A stretch of DNA of 24,915 nucleotides, taken from the NCBI GenBank assembly GCA_018713005.1, contig DVFX01000120.1, forward strand, positions 1 through 24,915, in the 5' to 3' direction. The notes beneath the pieces were generated by a model, which searched no databases, had not been told where the DNA came from, and worked only from the letters and a program-made list of their open reading frames with translations. Made by a program: the position numbers and the translations under genes. Below, piece after piece: positions 1 to 6,232 of this stretch (position 1 is the first letter of the stretch; each line of letters begins with the position of its first letter). The DNA comes from Scatomorpha gallistercoris. Its GTDB lineage: Bacteria > Bacillota > Clostridia > Oscillospirales > Oscillospiraceae.

Positions 1-59
1 ATAAATTATAACTATAAAGGCGGCAATTATCTATATAATACATTTTATTTAACTTCATA

Positions 60-78
60 GTAGATATACTATATCTAC
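60..78. promoter_or_regulatory. 19-bp perfect palindrome upstream of the XRE gene
   Basis: GTAGATATACTATATCTAC has two perfect 9-base arms around a single central C. It lies about 50 bases before the XRE start codon in very AT-rich DNA. A second, shorter inverted repeat (CAGGT, 4 bases, ACCTG) follows at 83-96. Both suit binding by a dimeric repressor, most simply the XRE protein encoded next. A TATAAT at 34-39 could be the -10 box, but no good -35 is visible. The regulator assignment is inference. Confidence 0.45.
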
Positions 79-129
79 AGTACAGGTTTGTACCTGATTA
101 TTATTTACTTTGAGGTTAAATCTATTATA

Positions 130-474
130 ATGGGATTGGATTATATCAAACTTGGCACGAACATCAAGAACCGCCGCAAAAAGCTCGGCTACACTCAGAA
201 GAGGCTGGCAGAACTAATTCATGTCAGTGAACAGCACATTTCTCACATCGAGACTGCGCACACGAAACCCAGCCTGGAAGTGATAGTCGACATTGCCAAC
301 GCACTGCAGACGGATGTCAACAACCTGCTTGTTGACTCGCTGCCGGCCGTGAGGGACGAAGTGCTCACAAGCCGGCTGATGGACAGCGTTTCGGGTTTGC
401 AGCCCGATGAGCTGGAGCTGGTTATAAGGGTTGCCGAGTCGATAAAGGATTATTTATACCCAAGAGAAAGATAA
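130..474 (+). CDS. XRE-family helix-turn-helix transcriptional regulator
   Basis: This 114-residue protein carries a Cro/C1-type helix-turn-helix at about residues 8-62, including GYTQKRLAELIHVSEQHISHIE. The helical tail of about 50 residues probably mediates dimerisation. I chose the ATG at 130 because a start 14 codons earlier would add a hydrophobic stretch that XRE proteins lack; GAGG at 112-115 is a distant, weak ribosome site. It is the first gene of a tight run: 13 bases separate its stop from the sigma factor start, so it probably controls the sigma/anti-sigma genes that follow. The palindromes just upstream are likely autoregulatory sites. The family assignment is firm; the target is inferred from position. 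Confidence 0.85.
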   Translation: MGLDYIKLGTNIKNRRKKLGYTQKRLAELIHVSEQHISHIETAHTKPSLEVIVDIANALQTDVNNLLVDSLPAVRDEVLTSRLMDSVSGLQPDELELVIRVAESIKDYLYPRER

Positions 475-487
475 GGTGGTGCATAAT

Positions 488-964
488 ATGAGCAGCGGAG
501 CGAAGCAGTTTATAGCAGAACTTTACGAATCAAATCGTGATAAAATGTTTCGCTACGCATACCGCCTTATAGGAAGGATAGAGAGGGCCGAAGAATTAGT
601 TCAGGAGGTGTTCGTGCTGGCCCTGCTCCACGAGCAGGAGCTCATTGAGCACCCCAAACCACAGAGCTGGTTGTTCGTAACGTTAAAGTTTCAAATTTTA
701 AATGAACGTCGCAGAAAAGAATCATCTTTCGAGGTATCGTTAGATGATTTCTTTTCTTTAGAGGCCAAACCTATGGAGGAACCGCTCAATGCTGTGCTTC
801 CAAAAGAGCTGTCGGATGCCGAGCGTCAGATATTAATTTGGAGCTTTGAGGAGCAGATTAGTTATGAGGAGATGTCTGAGCGGCTTGGGATTAGCCAGAA
901 CGCGTGCCGCATCAGAGTGATGAGGGCCATCGAGAAATGCCGTAGGTATTGGGAGCCGGATTAA
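488..964 (+). CDS. ECF-type RNA polymerase sigma factor
   Basis: This 158-residue protein has the two-domain ECF layout. Sigma region 2 spans about residues 10-80 (MFRYAYRLIGRIERAEELVQE, then a WLFVTLKFQILNERRRK recognition part). Region 4 spans about 105-153 (LSDAERQILIWSFEEQISYEEMSERLGISQNACRIRVMRAIEK). The ATG at 488 is preferred over in-frame GTG codons at 476 and 479 because AAGGTGG at 473-479 gives 8-base spacing to it. The downstream membrane protein is probably its anti-sigma factor. It would direct RNA polymerase to a small regulon, probably including this operon. Its composition is more AT-rich than the second ECF factor at 21220. Confidence 0.88.
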   Translation: MSSGAKQFIAELYESNRDKMFRYAYRLIGRIERAEELVQEVFVLALLHEQELIEHPKPQSWLFVTLKFQILNERRRKESSFEVSLDDFFSLEAKPMEEPLNAVLPKELSDAERQILIWSFEEQISYEEMSERLGISQNACRIRVMRAIEKCRRYWEPD

Positions 965-1052
965 AAATTAATTATTTTTAAAATACCTGAAACAAACTAC
1001 TCTGCTGATTACATATAAGTATCAGGATAGTGTGGGGAGAAAGGAGGTTGTC

Positions 1053-1895
1053 ATGAGCTATCCTTCTAATAGAGGTAACGAGTTCAACAATATTACCCAA
1101 GAAAAGTTGGACTCAATGTCCACAGCTGAGCTTTTGGAGCTGCTCGAGAGCATCAATGAGACAATGACGGAGGATAACTTCGACGATGAGCTCATTACAG
1201 CATGCTTAGACGCGCTTGACAGGAAATCGCCCATGCCCGAATACCCGTCCACAGAGAGAGCCTGGCGTTCATTTGAGGACAAGGTCGAGCTTGACAAGCG
1301 CGCTTCCGGTGGGGACAGCGGCACGACTGCAAACAGGCCGAAGCGCGGAGCAAAACGCGCGCTTCGCACCGGCCTGGTAGCGGCAATTATCGTTTTCTGC
1401 CTTTTCTCATGCATGCTCGTTGCTCAGGCAGCAGGTGTTGATGTGTTCGGTTCCATCGCCAGGTGGACGGACAGCGTGTTCGGATTCGGACTGGATGAGG
1501 CCCAAGTAGCTCAAGAGAAGGTCCCAAGCACATTTGCTGAATATGTAGAATTTCTGAAGCCGGAGGTCCCTGAGGGTTTTACAATGTCAGGGCCGTATTT
1601 CTATCAAGATGAGCTAACTGGATATAACGAGGTTTTTATTAATTATTACAATGACGACGACTTTATCACGTTCACTATTATCGAGTCTCCGGACACGCAC
1701 GGCGCTTTTTATGAAAAAGATAGTAACAATGTTGAAGTTATAGATGTCGGTGATTTTCTGATTTACATATTCAGTAATAACGGAGACAACATTGCTGCAT
1801 GGCACAATAATCAATTTGAATTTGGTATCACCACTAGTCTTAGTAAAGATGAACTGGTATCTATGGTTAAAGTTTCTTATTTGGAAGGTGTTTGA
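1053..1895 (+). CDS. Membrane-anchored probable anti-sigma factor with DUF4367-like ectodomain
   Basis: This 280-residue protein has three parts. An acidic, helical cytoplasmic segment covers residues 1-100. One transmembrane helix lies at about 106-127, preceded by a basic stretch (RPKRGAKRALR). The outside part is about 150 residues, and its last 110 resemble the DUF4367 ectodomains common in Firmicutes proteins paired with ECF sigma factors. AAGGAGG at 1041-1047 fixes the ATG at 1053 rather than a GTG 7 codons earlier. The gene lies 88 bases after the sigma factor and directly abuts the next gene. The cytoplasmic part would hold the sigma factor and the ectodomain would sense a surface or secreted signal. 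I see no zinc-binding anti-sigma motif, so the role rests on topology and context. Confidence 0.65.
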   Translation: MSYPSNRGNEFNNITQEKLDSMSTAELLELLESINETMTEDNFDDELITACLDALDRKSPMPEYPSTERAWRSFEDKVELDKRASGGDSGTTANRPKRGAKRALRTGLVAAIIVFCLFSCMLVAQAAGVDVFGSIARWTDSVFGFGLDEAQVAQEKVPSTFAEYVEFLKPEVPEGFTMSGPYFYQDELTGYNEVFINYYNDDDFITFTIIESPDTHGAFYEKDSNNVEVIDVGDFLIYIFSNNGDNIAAWHNNQFEFGITTSLSKDELVSMVKVSYLEGV

Positions 1896-2309
1896 ATGAA
1901 AACGATAAAAACTGTTGCCCTAATTCTGGTTTTCGTAATGCTTTTATCCTTTGGGGCGCTTGCTGTCGACTCGAAGGCCAGCGACCAAATAAGCATATAT
2001 GACATTAGAGTGACTCCAACGACAGGATACATAAATGTAAAGGCTTCAATATACGGCAAGGGTGAAATGGACAAAATAGGCTGCGAAAGCATTTATGTCT
2101 ATGAGTACAGGTCTGCTGCGTGGACTTTGGTTGGACATGACGATGAGTCTGACCCGGATATGTATGTAGAAAATTTAGCCGGTTATCTTGTCAACAAACA
2201 GTATGACACCAGGGCTGGCAGGGAGTACAAGGTCGTTGTCACTGTATTTGCCGAAAAAGACGGTGTTAGGGATACAAGGACACGGACTTATACTGTGACC
2301 GGAGAATAA
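1896..2309 (+). CDS. Small secreted protein of unknown function
   Basis: This 137-residue protein starts with a clear signal peptide: Lys at 2 and 5, a hydrophobic core, and cleavage predicted after ALA at residue 23. The mature 114 residues are rich in beta-prone segments (ISIYDIRVTPTTGYINVKASIYG, YKVVVTVFAEKD, TRTRTYTVTG), which looks like an Ig-like or other beta-sandwich fold. It has one cysteine. The ATG directly follows the TGA of the preceding membrane protein, with GGAAGGTG as ribosome site, so the two are translated together. It could be the ligand or effector sensed by that protein's ectodomain. I do not recognise a named family. Confidence 0.6.
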   Translation: MKTIKTVALILVFVMLLSFGALAVDSKASDQISIYDIRVTPTTGYINVKASIYGKGEMDKIGCESIYVYEYRSAAWTLVGHDDESDPDMYVENLAGYLVNKQYDTRAGREYKVVVTVFAEKDGVRDTRTRTYTVTGE

Positions 2310-2324
2310 AGCTTCTTTAAACCA

Positions 2325-2370
2325 TTTCGAGTATTTAGCCCAAAAGCTAAATACTCGAAATTTTTATTTT
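2325..2370 (+). terminator. Rho-independent terminator of the XRE-sigma operon
   Basis: A perfect 15-base-pair stem (TTTCGAGTATTTAGC at 2325-2339 against 2346-2360) with a 6-base loop is followed by TTTTTATTTT. It closes the four-gene operon that begins at 130. Confidence 0.93.
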
Positions 2371-2418
2371 CCATGAAACAAATCCCCTTCCCCAACACAT
2401 TAAACCTATAGGAGCATA

Positions 2419-2450
2419 GTGCCTAATGCACGGAGGATGGAGCTCCTTCC
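2419..2450. promoter_or_regulatory. Two inverted repeats upstream of the PadR gene
   Basis: GTGC-CTAAT-GCAC lies at 2419-2431, followed by a near-perfect palindrome centred on GGAG|CTCC at 2435-2450. They are 40-75 bases before the padR start and could be operator sites for autoregulation. They do not match the usual ATGT-N8-ACAT PadR operator, so this is only a suggestion. I cannot pick a convincing promoter in the 183-base gap. Confidence 0.25.
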
Positions 2451-2492
2451 CGCCACGCCAACTGAAGATTTGAATTATAAAGGAAAATTGCA

Positions 2493-2846
2493 ATGCAAAA
2501 ATCTAATGACTTCAGAAGCCCCTCATTCATCGCATACTTCAAAAGAGTTACCAGCCCGCTTGTTATCCTGAGCATGCTCAAGGAAAAGCCCATGTACAGC
2601 TACGAAATACCCCAGGAAATGAAAATACGCAGCGAAGGCCAGTATACGCTGCCGGCTCCCTACACGGCAGTCTATAAGCTGATAGGAAAAGGCTACATTA
2701 AAGAATCCGGCGTAGAAATATACGAGGGCAAAGCCAGAATATATTACGCGATAACTGAAGCCGGAAAGCGCTACCTGAACGAAGCCATACAGGAATACCA
2801 TGAACTCTCCGCCGCATTCGGCAGCCTCATGGAGCCTTATAAATAG
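2493..2846 (+). CDS. PadR-family transcriptional regulator
   Basis: This 117-residue protein has the PadR winged helix. SPLVILSMLKEKPMYSYEIPQEM is helices 1-2, LPAPYTAVYKLIGKGYIKE is the recognition helix region, and ARIYYAITEAGKRYL is the wing. A short C-terminal helix gives the small-PadR (subfamily 2) size. AAAGGA at 2479-2484 supports the start. It stands alone: the usual partner, a DUF1700 or ABC-transporter gene, is absent, and the next gene has its own promoter. PadR proteins repress by binding promoter DNA and respond to small molecules or cell-envelope stress. The target here is unknown. Confidence 0.85.
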   Translation: MQKSNDFRSPSFIAYFKRVTSPLVILSMLKEKPMYSYEIPQEMKIRSEGQYTLPAPYTAVYKLIGKGYIKESGVEIYEGKARIYYAITEAGKRYLNEAIQEYHELSAAFGSLMEPYK

Positions 2847-2929
2847 GGCGCATTGCGAGAAACTGCGCGTACTCCCGCATTGACTGTGTCGGGCCGTGCT
2901 ATCGGGACGCGATGAGCAAATAATATGTG

Positions 2930-2973
2930 TTGTTATTCTGCTGTTATTATGCTATAATAATGTGCAAAGGAGG
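2930..2973 (+). promoter_or_regulatory. Promoter, operator-like repeats and ribosome site of the toxin-antitoxin operon
   Basis: TTGTTA at 2930-2935 and TATAAT at 2953-2958 are exactly 17 bases apart. The spacer holds a tandem 11-mer (TGTTATTCTGC at 2931-2941, TGTTATTATGC at 2942-2952). An inverted repeat TTATTA-TGCTA-TAATAA at 2944-2960 covers the -10 box. A consensus ribosome site AAAGGAGG at 2966-2973 sits 8 bases before the ATG. This arrangement fits repression by the antitoxin/toxin complex. Confidence 0.75.
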
Positions 2974-2981
2974 CGACACAT

Positions 2982-3245
2982 ATGCCGCTTATACGCCCCA
3001 TAACGGATTTGCGCAACACTAACGAGATTTCAGACTTCTGCCACGCCAAGCACGAGCCTGTCTTTATAACCAAAAACGGATATGGAGATTTGGTCGTTAT
3101 GAGCATGGAAACCTACGAGGAAATGTTTGAAACCGCCAAGACTGACGCCGCCATCGCCGCATCCGAAGCCGAGTACAGGCGCACCGGTAAGCTCCACGAC
3201 GTCAAGGAAACGTTCGACGAGTTGAGAGGTAAATACCTTGGATGA
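2982..3245 (+). CDS. Phd/YefM-type antitoxin
   Basis: This 87-residue protein has the Phd/YefM fold: an N-terminal DNA-binding half (PITDLRNTNEISDFCHAKHEPVFITKNG, then LVVMSMETYEEM). It is followed by a charged, probably disordered C-terminal tail (from about residue 50) that would wrap the toxin. Its stop overlaps the toxin start by 8 bases, which is the classic antitoxin-first arrangement. It should neutralise the RelE/ParE-like toxin and, alone or in complex, repress the promoter just upstream, where repeats overlap the -10 box. Confidence 0.88.
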   Translation: MPLIRPITDLRNTNEISDFCHAKHEPVFITKNGYGDLVVMSMETYEEMFETAKTDAAIAASEAEYRRTGKLHDVKETFDELRGKYLG

Positions 3246-3549
3246 GAACACATCCTATAGCGTAGGAATGACGGATGAAGCCCGGCGCGACCTTGAAAAC
3301 ATCTTCAGGTACGTTGCGAAGAATTTGCAGGAGCCGGGAACGGCGGTTTCCCTGATAGACGAGCTGGAGGAGGGAATGCTCTCGCTGAGCAGTATGCCTC
3401 AGCGCTGCCCGGAGAGACAGATTGGCATTTACGCAGGCAAGGGCTACCGCCAGCTGCTAGTAAAGAACTACACCATTATATTCAGAGTTGAGGAAATGAA
3501 TCGTCGTGTGATTATACTTACAATTCGCTACTCACGCAGTAATTTCTGA
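3238..3549 (+). CDS. RelE/ParE-superfamily toxin
   Basis: This 103-residue protein has the RelE/ParE pattern: YSVGMTDEARRDLENIFRYVAKNL at the N-terminus, a middle helix (AVSLIDELEEGMLSLSSMP), and the C-terminal strands YRQLLVKNYTIIFRVEEMNRRVIILTIRYSRSNF. I start it at a TTG (3238) with GAGAGGT 7 bases upstream. The first ATG, at 3268, would remove the first beta strand and has no proper ribosome site. Family members either cleave mRNA at the ribosome (RelE) or poison gyrase (ParE). The sequence alone does not decide which, though the conserved YRQLLVKNYTIIFRV segment is common in the mRNase-like group. Confidence 0.87.
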   Translation: MDENTSYSVGMTDEARRDLENIFRYVAKNLQEPGTAVSLIDELEEGMLSLSSMPQRCPERQIGIYAGKGYRQLLVKNYTIIFRVEEMNRRVIILTIRYSRSNF

Positions 3550-3595
3550 CACTCTACCTAAAGAAGCGTCACGCGCTTCTGCTTACCTATTTCAA

Positions 3596-3628
3596 AAAAG
3601 GAGCCGCAGAAAATCTGCGGCTCCTTTT
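3596..3628. terminator. Bidirectional terminator between toxin and glycosyltransferase genes
   Basis: An 11-base-pair perfect stem (GGAGCCGCAGA at 3600-3610 with 3614-3624) and a 3-base loop are flanked by an A-tract on the left and TTTTATTTT on the right. It can end the toxin operon on the plus strand and the glycosyltransferase gene on the minus strand. Confidence 0.92.
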
Positions 3629-3641
3629 ATTTTGGCGTCTA

Positions 3642-4760
3642 TTACTGGCAAATCTGCTCCAGGCAGTCACAGAGCTTCGCGGCGGCATTGTCGGACACAA
3701 AGCACTTCTGCGCCATCACCATCTGCTCCGGCAAACAGCTGGCGGACATCTTCTCCAGAGCGTAGCCGAGGTCGCGCTTGGGCTCTGCGGCCAGTATACT
3801 CATGCCCCTGCTTGAGAAAAACTGAGCGTTGCGCGTCTCGCAGCCGGGTATGGGCGATATGTGTATGAGCGGGACGCCGCAGACTGCGGCCTCCGTCGAG
3901 GAAAGCCCGCCCGGTTTTGTGATGAACAAATCGCAGGCACGCATATAGTCCGGCATCTTGTCCGTAAAGCCTATAAGCTCTATCTGCTCCCTGCCGGCGC
4001 ACTGTCTTTCCAGTGTGGAGAACAGGCGGCGGTTCGTGCCGCACAGGACCAGCAGACGGCAATCGGGGCGCATCTGGATGATGCCCTCCGCCGCCTTTAC
4101 AGCGTCCACGATGCTTCCGGCGCCCATGCTGCCTCCCGCAAGCAGGATATACTGGCTGTCCTGCTCCAGTCCGAGCCGTCTGCGCGCTTCACTCTTCGTG
4201 ACGTTTACGGAAAACGCCTCGCGCACTGGTATGCCGTACGGCAGCAGCCGCTCTACCGGAAAGCCGCGTGAGCAGAATTCGCCGGTCAGCTCCGGGGACG
4301 GGATGACGCAGTAGTCGCAGTCGGTCTCCTCCATGAACGGGATGCAGGTGTAGTCCGTCGCCACCAGCACAGTGGGCGGTATGGAGACGCCCTGCCGCTT
4401 CAGGTTGGTCAGGGTCTGCGCCGGGTACATGTGCGTGGCTATGATGACGTCAAAGTGGTGTTCGTCCAGGTAGCCGCGAAGGGCGTCCGCGAACTTGCCG
4501 TTGGCCCAGTACACGGGCGAGTGTACCTGCAGATTCCGGTAAGCCTCGCCCGCCTTGTACGCAGCGCCGAAAAGCTTCGGTGCGGCCTGGACGACCTGTA
4601 TGTACAGCTCGTTCACCAGCTCGGCCGTGCGCTCATTTTCCAGAGTAAACAGGTTCAGGACTGTGGCTGAGCTGCCTCGGCGCGTCAGCTCTTCCGCCAC
4701 TGCTTTGGCCGCGGAATCATGACCGCCGCCGGTCCCGCAAGAGAGTATCAGTGCTTCCAT
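3642..4760 (-). CDS. ugtP: Diacylglycerol glycosyltransferase, UgtP/MGDG synthase family (GT28)
   Basis: This 372-residue protein has both halves of the MGDG-synthase/UgtP fold. The N-terminal acceptor domain begins with ILSCGTGGGHDSAAKAV (GTGGGH at 9-14). The C-terminal nucleotide-sugar domain has LLAGGSMGAGS at about 206-216 and KPGGLSSTEA at 282-291, the sugar-nucleotide binding signature. It would transfer glucose or galactose from a UDP-sugar to diacylglycerol on the inner membrane face, making glycolipids that serve as membrane lipids and lipoteichoic acid anchors. Its start overlaps the end of the plsY-like gene by 13 bases, so the two are coupled. GAGGTG 8 bases upstream supports the ATG. 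The sugar specificity and the exact orthology to ugtP are uncertain. Confidence 0.85.
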   Translation of the reverse strand: MEALILSCGTGGGHDSAAKAVAEELTRRGSSATVLNLFTLENERTAELVNELYIQVVQAAPKLFGAAYKAGEAYRNLQVHSPVYWANGKFADALRGYLDEHHFDVIIATHMYPAQTLTNLKRQGVSIPPTVLVATDYTCIPFMEETDCDYCVIPSPELTGEFCSRGFPVERLLPYGIPVREAFSVNVTKSEARRRLGLEQDSQYILLAGGSMGAGSIVDAVKAAEGIIQMRPDCRLLVLCGTNRRLFSTLERQCAGREQIELIGFTDKMPDYMRACDLFITKPGGLSSTEAAVCGVPLIHISPIPGCETRNAQFFSSRGMSILAAEPKRDLGYALEKMSASCLPEQMVMAQKCFVSDNAAAKLCDCLEQICQ

Positions 4761-5368
4761 GCAAGCGTCACCTCACACTGCCCGGAGCTCTCCGGGCGGT
4801 TGGTCAAAAGCTTTACCATCACCATGGCGGTCACAAGCCCGAACCCCAAAGACACGTTCGCAGGGATCGAGGACAGGGACATAATGACGGCAGATACGAG
4901 ATAAGTGAAAAACGTCTTGTGCCAGTTGGGCTGGACATTCACAACGAGTGAGAAGAACAGGAATACAGCCGCCAGTATCAGCACAGGCTCTACTTCGGGC
5001 AAAAGCCCGAGCAGGCAGCCGAAGCTCACGGCTATTCCCTTTCCACCGCGGAAGCGGTGATAAAGCGGCAGTATATGCCCGAGCACCGGAGCAGCCACCA
5101 CCAGGGCCAGACCGGCCCCGGCCTCGTCTATGCCGCCCAGGCCGCGCAGGTACAAGTACACGGGCAGGAAACCCTTGAGCAGGTCGCCGCAAAGCGTCAA
5201 AACGCCGCAGGCGAATCCGCCGTACTTGAATGCGTTGAACGTGCCCGGGTTGCCATCCGGGCTGTCGGCGGCCACGTCCCTCTTCGACAGCAGCCTGCCG
5301 AAGTACCTGGCAAACAGCAGGCTGCCAGACAGGTAGCCTATTATGAAAAACAATATAGTCCTATCCAT
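4748..5368 (-). CDS. plsY: PlsY-family glycerol-3-phosphate acyltransferase
   Basis: This 206-residue membrane protein has about five hydrophobic helices and the three PlsY motifs: SPDGNPGTFNAFKYGG at 36-51, GDLLKG at 61-66, and GHILPLYHRFRGGKGIA at 97-113. PlsY moves an acyl group from acyl-phosphate to glycerol-3-phosphate, the first step of phospholipid synthesis. The first motif is off the usual GSGNxGxTNxxR form (DGNPGTFNAF), so this may be a specialised second copy rather than the housekeeping enzyme. It is the first gene of a two-gene operon with the glycolipid synthase. AAGGAGAG lies just upstream of the ATG. An extended -10 promoter and a GTCCAATG box precede it. Confidence 0.85.
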   Translation of the reverse strand: MDRTILFFIIGYLSGSLLFARYFGRLLSKRDVAADSPDGNPGTFNAFKYGGFACGVLTLCGDLLKGFLPVYLYLRGLGGIDEAGAGLALVVAAPVLGHILPLYHRFRGGKGIAVSFGCLLGLLPEVEPVLILAAVFLFFSLVVNVQPNWHKTFFTYLVSAVIMSLSSIPANVSLGFGLVTAMVMVKLLTNRPESSGQCEVTLAWKH

Positions 5369-5409
5369 TTTGCGGCTCTCCTTTCTTGTGTATCAATTGA
5401 TGTGAACAC

Positions 5410-5445
5410 ATTATATCAACAAATGTATTCCCCTTCATTGGACAA
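5410..5445 (-). promoter_or_regulatory. Promoter of the plsY-glycosyltransferase operon with GTCCAATG box
   Basis: Read on the minus strand, an extended -10 TGATATAAT covers 5418-5410. There is no consensus -35. At the 17-base position lies ATGAAG, which is the end of TTGTCCAATGAAG. The box TTGTCCAATG (5445-5436) thus overlaps the -35 site. A weak -35 overlapped by a box shared with another promoter suggests a regulated promoter, possibly activator-dependent. Confidence 0.55.
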
Positions 5446-5522
5446 AATCTCACTCTGTTACACTTTTCCCCGGCGCACTGCAACTGTTACATTTGCGGAC
5501 ATTGAGGGGAAATTGTCCAATG
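5436..5522. promoter_or_regulatory. Widely spaced 10-bp inverted repeat between plsY and tetR
   Basis: CATTGGACAA at 5436-5445 and TTGTCCAATG at 5513-5522 are exact inverted copies separated by 67 bases. One arm overlaps the plsY -35 region; the other lies about 30 bases before the tetR -35. They are good candidates for two operators of the adjacent TetR protein. Confidence 0.5.
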
Positions 5523-5551
5523 TGCCTCAGTTGCAATTCACAGAAAATTCA

Positions 5552-5580
5552 TTGAATGTTGTCGTTTTATGTGCTATACT
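5552..5580 (+). promoter_or_regulatory. Promoter of the tetR gene
   Basis: TTGAAT at 5552-5557 and TATACT at 5575-5580 are separated by 17 bases, and TGC directly before the -10 gives an extended -10 element. Confidence 0.7.
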
Positions 5581-5618
5581 CCTCAAAAATATGTGTTATT
5601 TGGAAGGGATTGTGTCAT

Positions 5619-6185
5619 TTGGCTGATTCTAATATTACCAAAAGAGCACTGGCCGAAGCGCTCAAGGAGCTGCTCAAGGCCGAACCGTTTGCCCAGGTAA
5701 GCGTCGGTGAAATATGCGAGAAATGTCATATGAACCGCAAGAGCTTCTACTACCACTTCAAAGATAAGTATGACCTCGTAAACTGGATATACTCCACGGA
5801 GTTCATAGCAGTGGCCAAGGAACGCGGATACAGCGATGTAAACATGGACCTTCTCGCGGACATGTGCGTCTACTTTTACGACAACCGCGACTTCTACCGG
5901 CGCGTTTTCATAGTCGAAGGCCAGAACTCGTTTACAGACTATTTCAAAGATATAAACACTTTAATTCTGTCACAGGACGTAGAAAAGCTATTCGGAGATG
6001 ACAGAGGCGCGCTGGATTTCTACGTAGTCTTTTACACTGACGCATTCGTATGCGCCATAAGGCGCTGGATACTGCAAAAGGACTGCATACCGGCCGAGGA
6101 ATTTGTTCGTCGCTTGAAGCGCTGCCTCATCGGATTGTCGCAGAGAGTTATGGAGAAAATTCAATCAAGAGAGCCAACCGCATAA
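5619..6185 (+). CDS. TetR/AcrR-family transcriptional regulator
   Basis: This 188-residue regulator begins with ADSNITKRALAEALKELL, followed by the TetR helix-turn-helix (VSVGEICEKCHMNRKSFYYHFKDKYDLVNWIY, about residues 27-58). An all-helical C-terminal domain follows, of the type with a TetR-like C-terminal region seen near DhaS. I start it at the TTG at 5619: AAGGGA sits 9 bases upstream and the protein then begins exactly where the family does. Starting at an earlier ATG (5556) would place the codon inside the promoter. It is divergent from plsY-ugtP, and boxes suited to a dimer lie in between. I infer it controls that operon, itself, and perhaps the radical SAM gene. Confidence 0.88.
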   Translation: MADSNITKRALAEALKELLKAEPFAQVSVGEICEKCHMNRKSFYYHFKDKYDLVNWIYSTEFIAVAKERGYSDVNMDLLADMCVYFYDNRDFYRRVFIVEGQNSFTDYFKDINTLILSQDVEKLFGDDRGALDFYVVFYTDAFVCAIRRWILQKDCIPAEEFVRRLKRCLIGLSQRVMEKIQSREPTA

Positions 6186-6187
6186 AG

Positions 6188-6227
6188 TATAAAGCGAGAG
6201 CCCGCTTCGGCGGGCTCTCGCTTTATA
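6188..6227. terminator. Bidirectional terminator after tetR
   Basis: A perfect 15-base-pair stem (AAAGCGAGAGCCCGC at 6191-6205 with 6210-6224) is capped by a TTCG tetraloop closed by C-G, and is extended by three A/T pairs. It serves tetR and the convergent gene on the minus strand. Confidence 0.93.
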
Positions 6228-6232
6228 TGCGA

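Noticed and set aside
1053..1895. Zinc-binding anti-sigma domain in the first module
   Set aside because: No HxxxCxxC motif is present in the cytoplasmic part. The anti-sigma role is kept only on topology and gene order.
3562..3580. AGAAGCG-TCACG-CGCTTCT hairpin after the toxin gene as a separate terminator
   Set aside because: The 7-pair stem has no T-run after it, and a much stronger bidirectional terminator lies 20 bases downstream.
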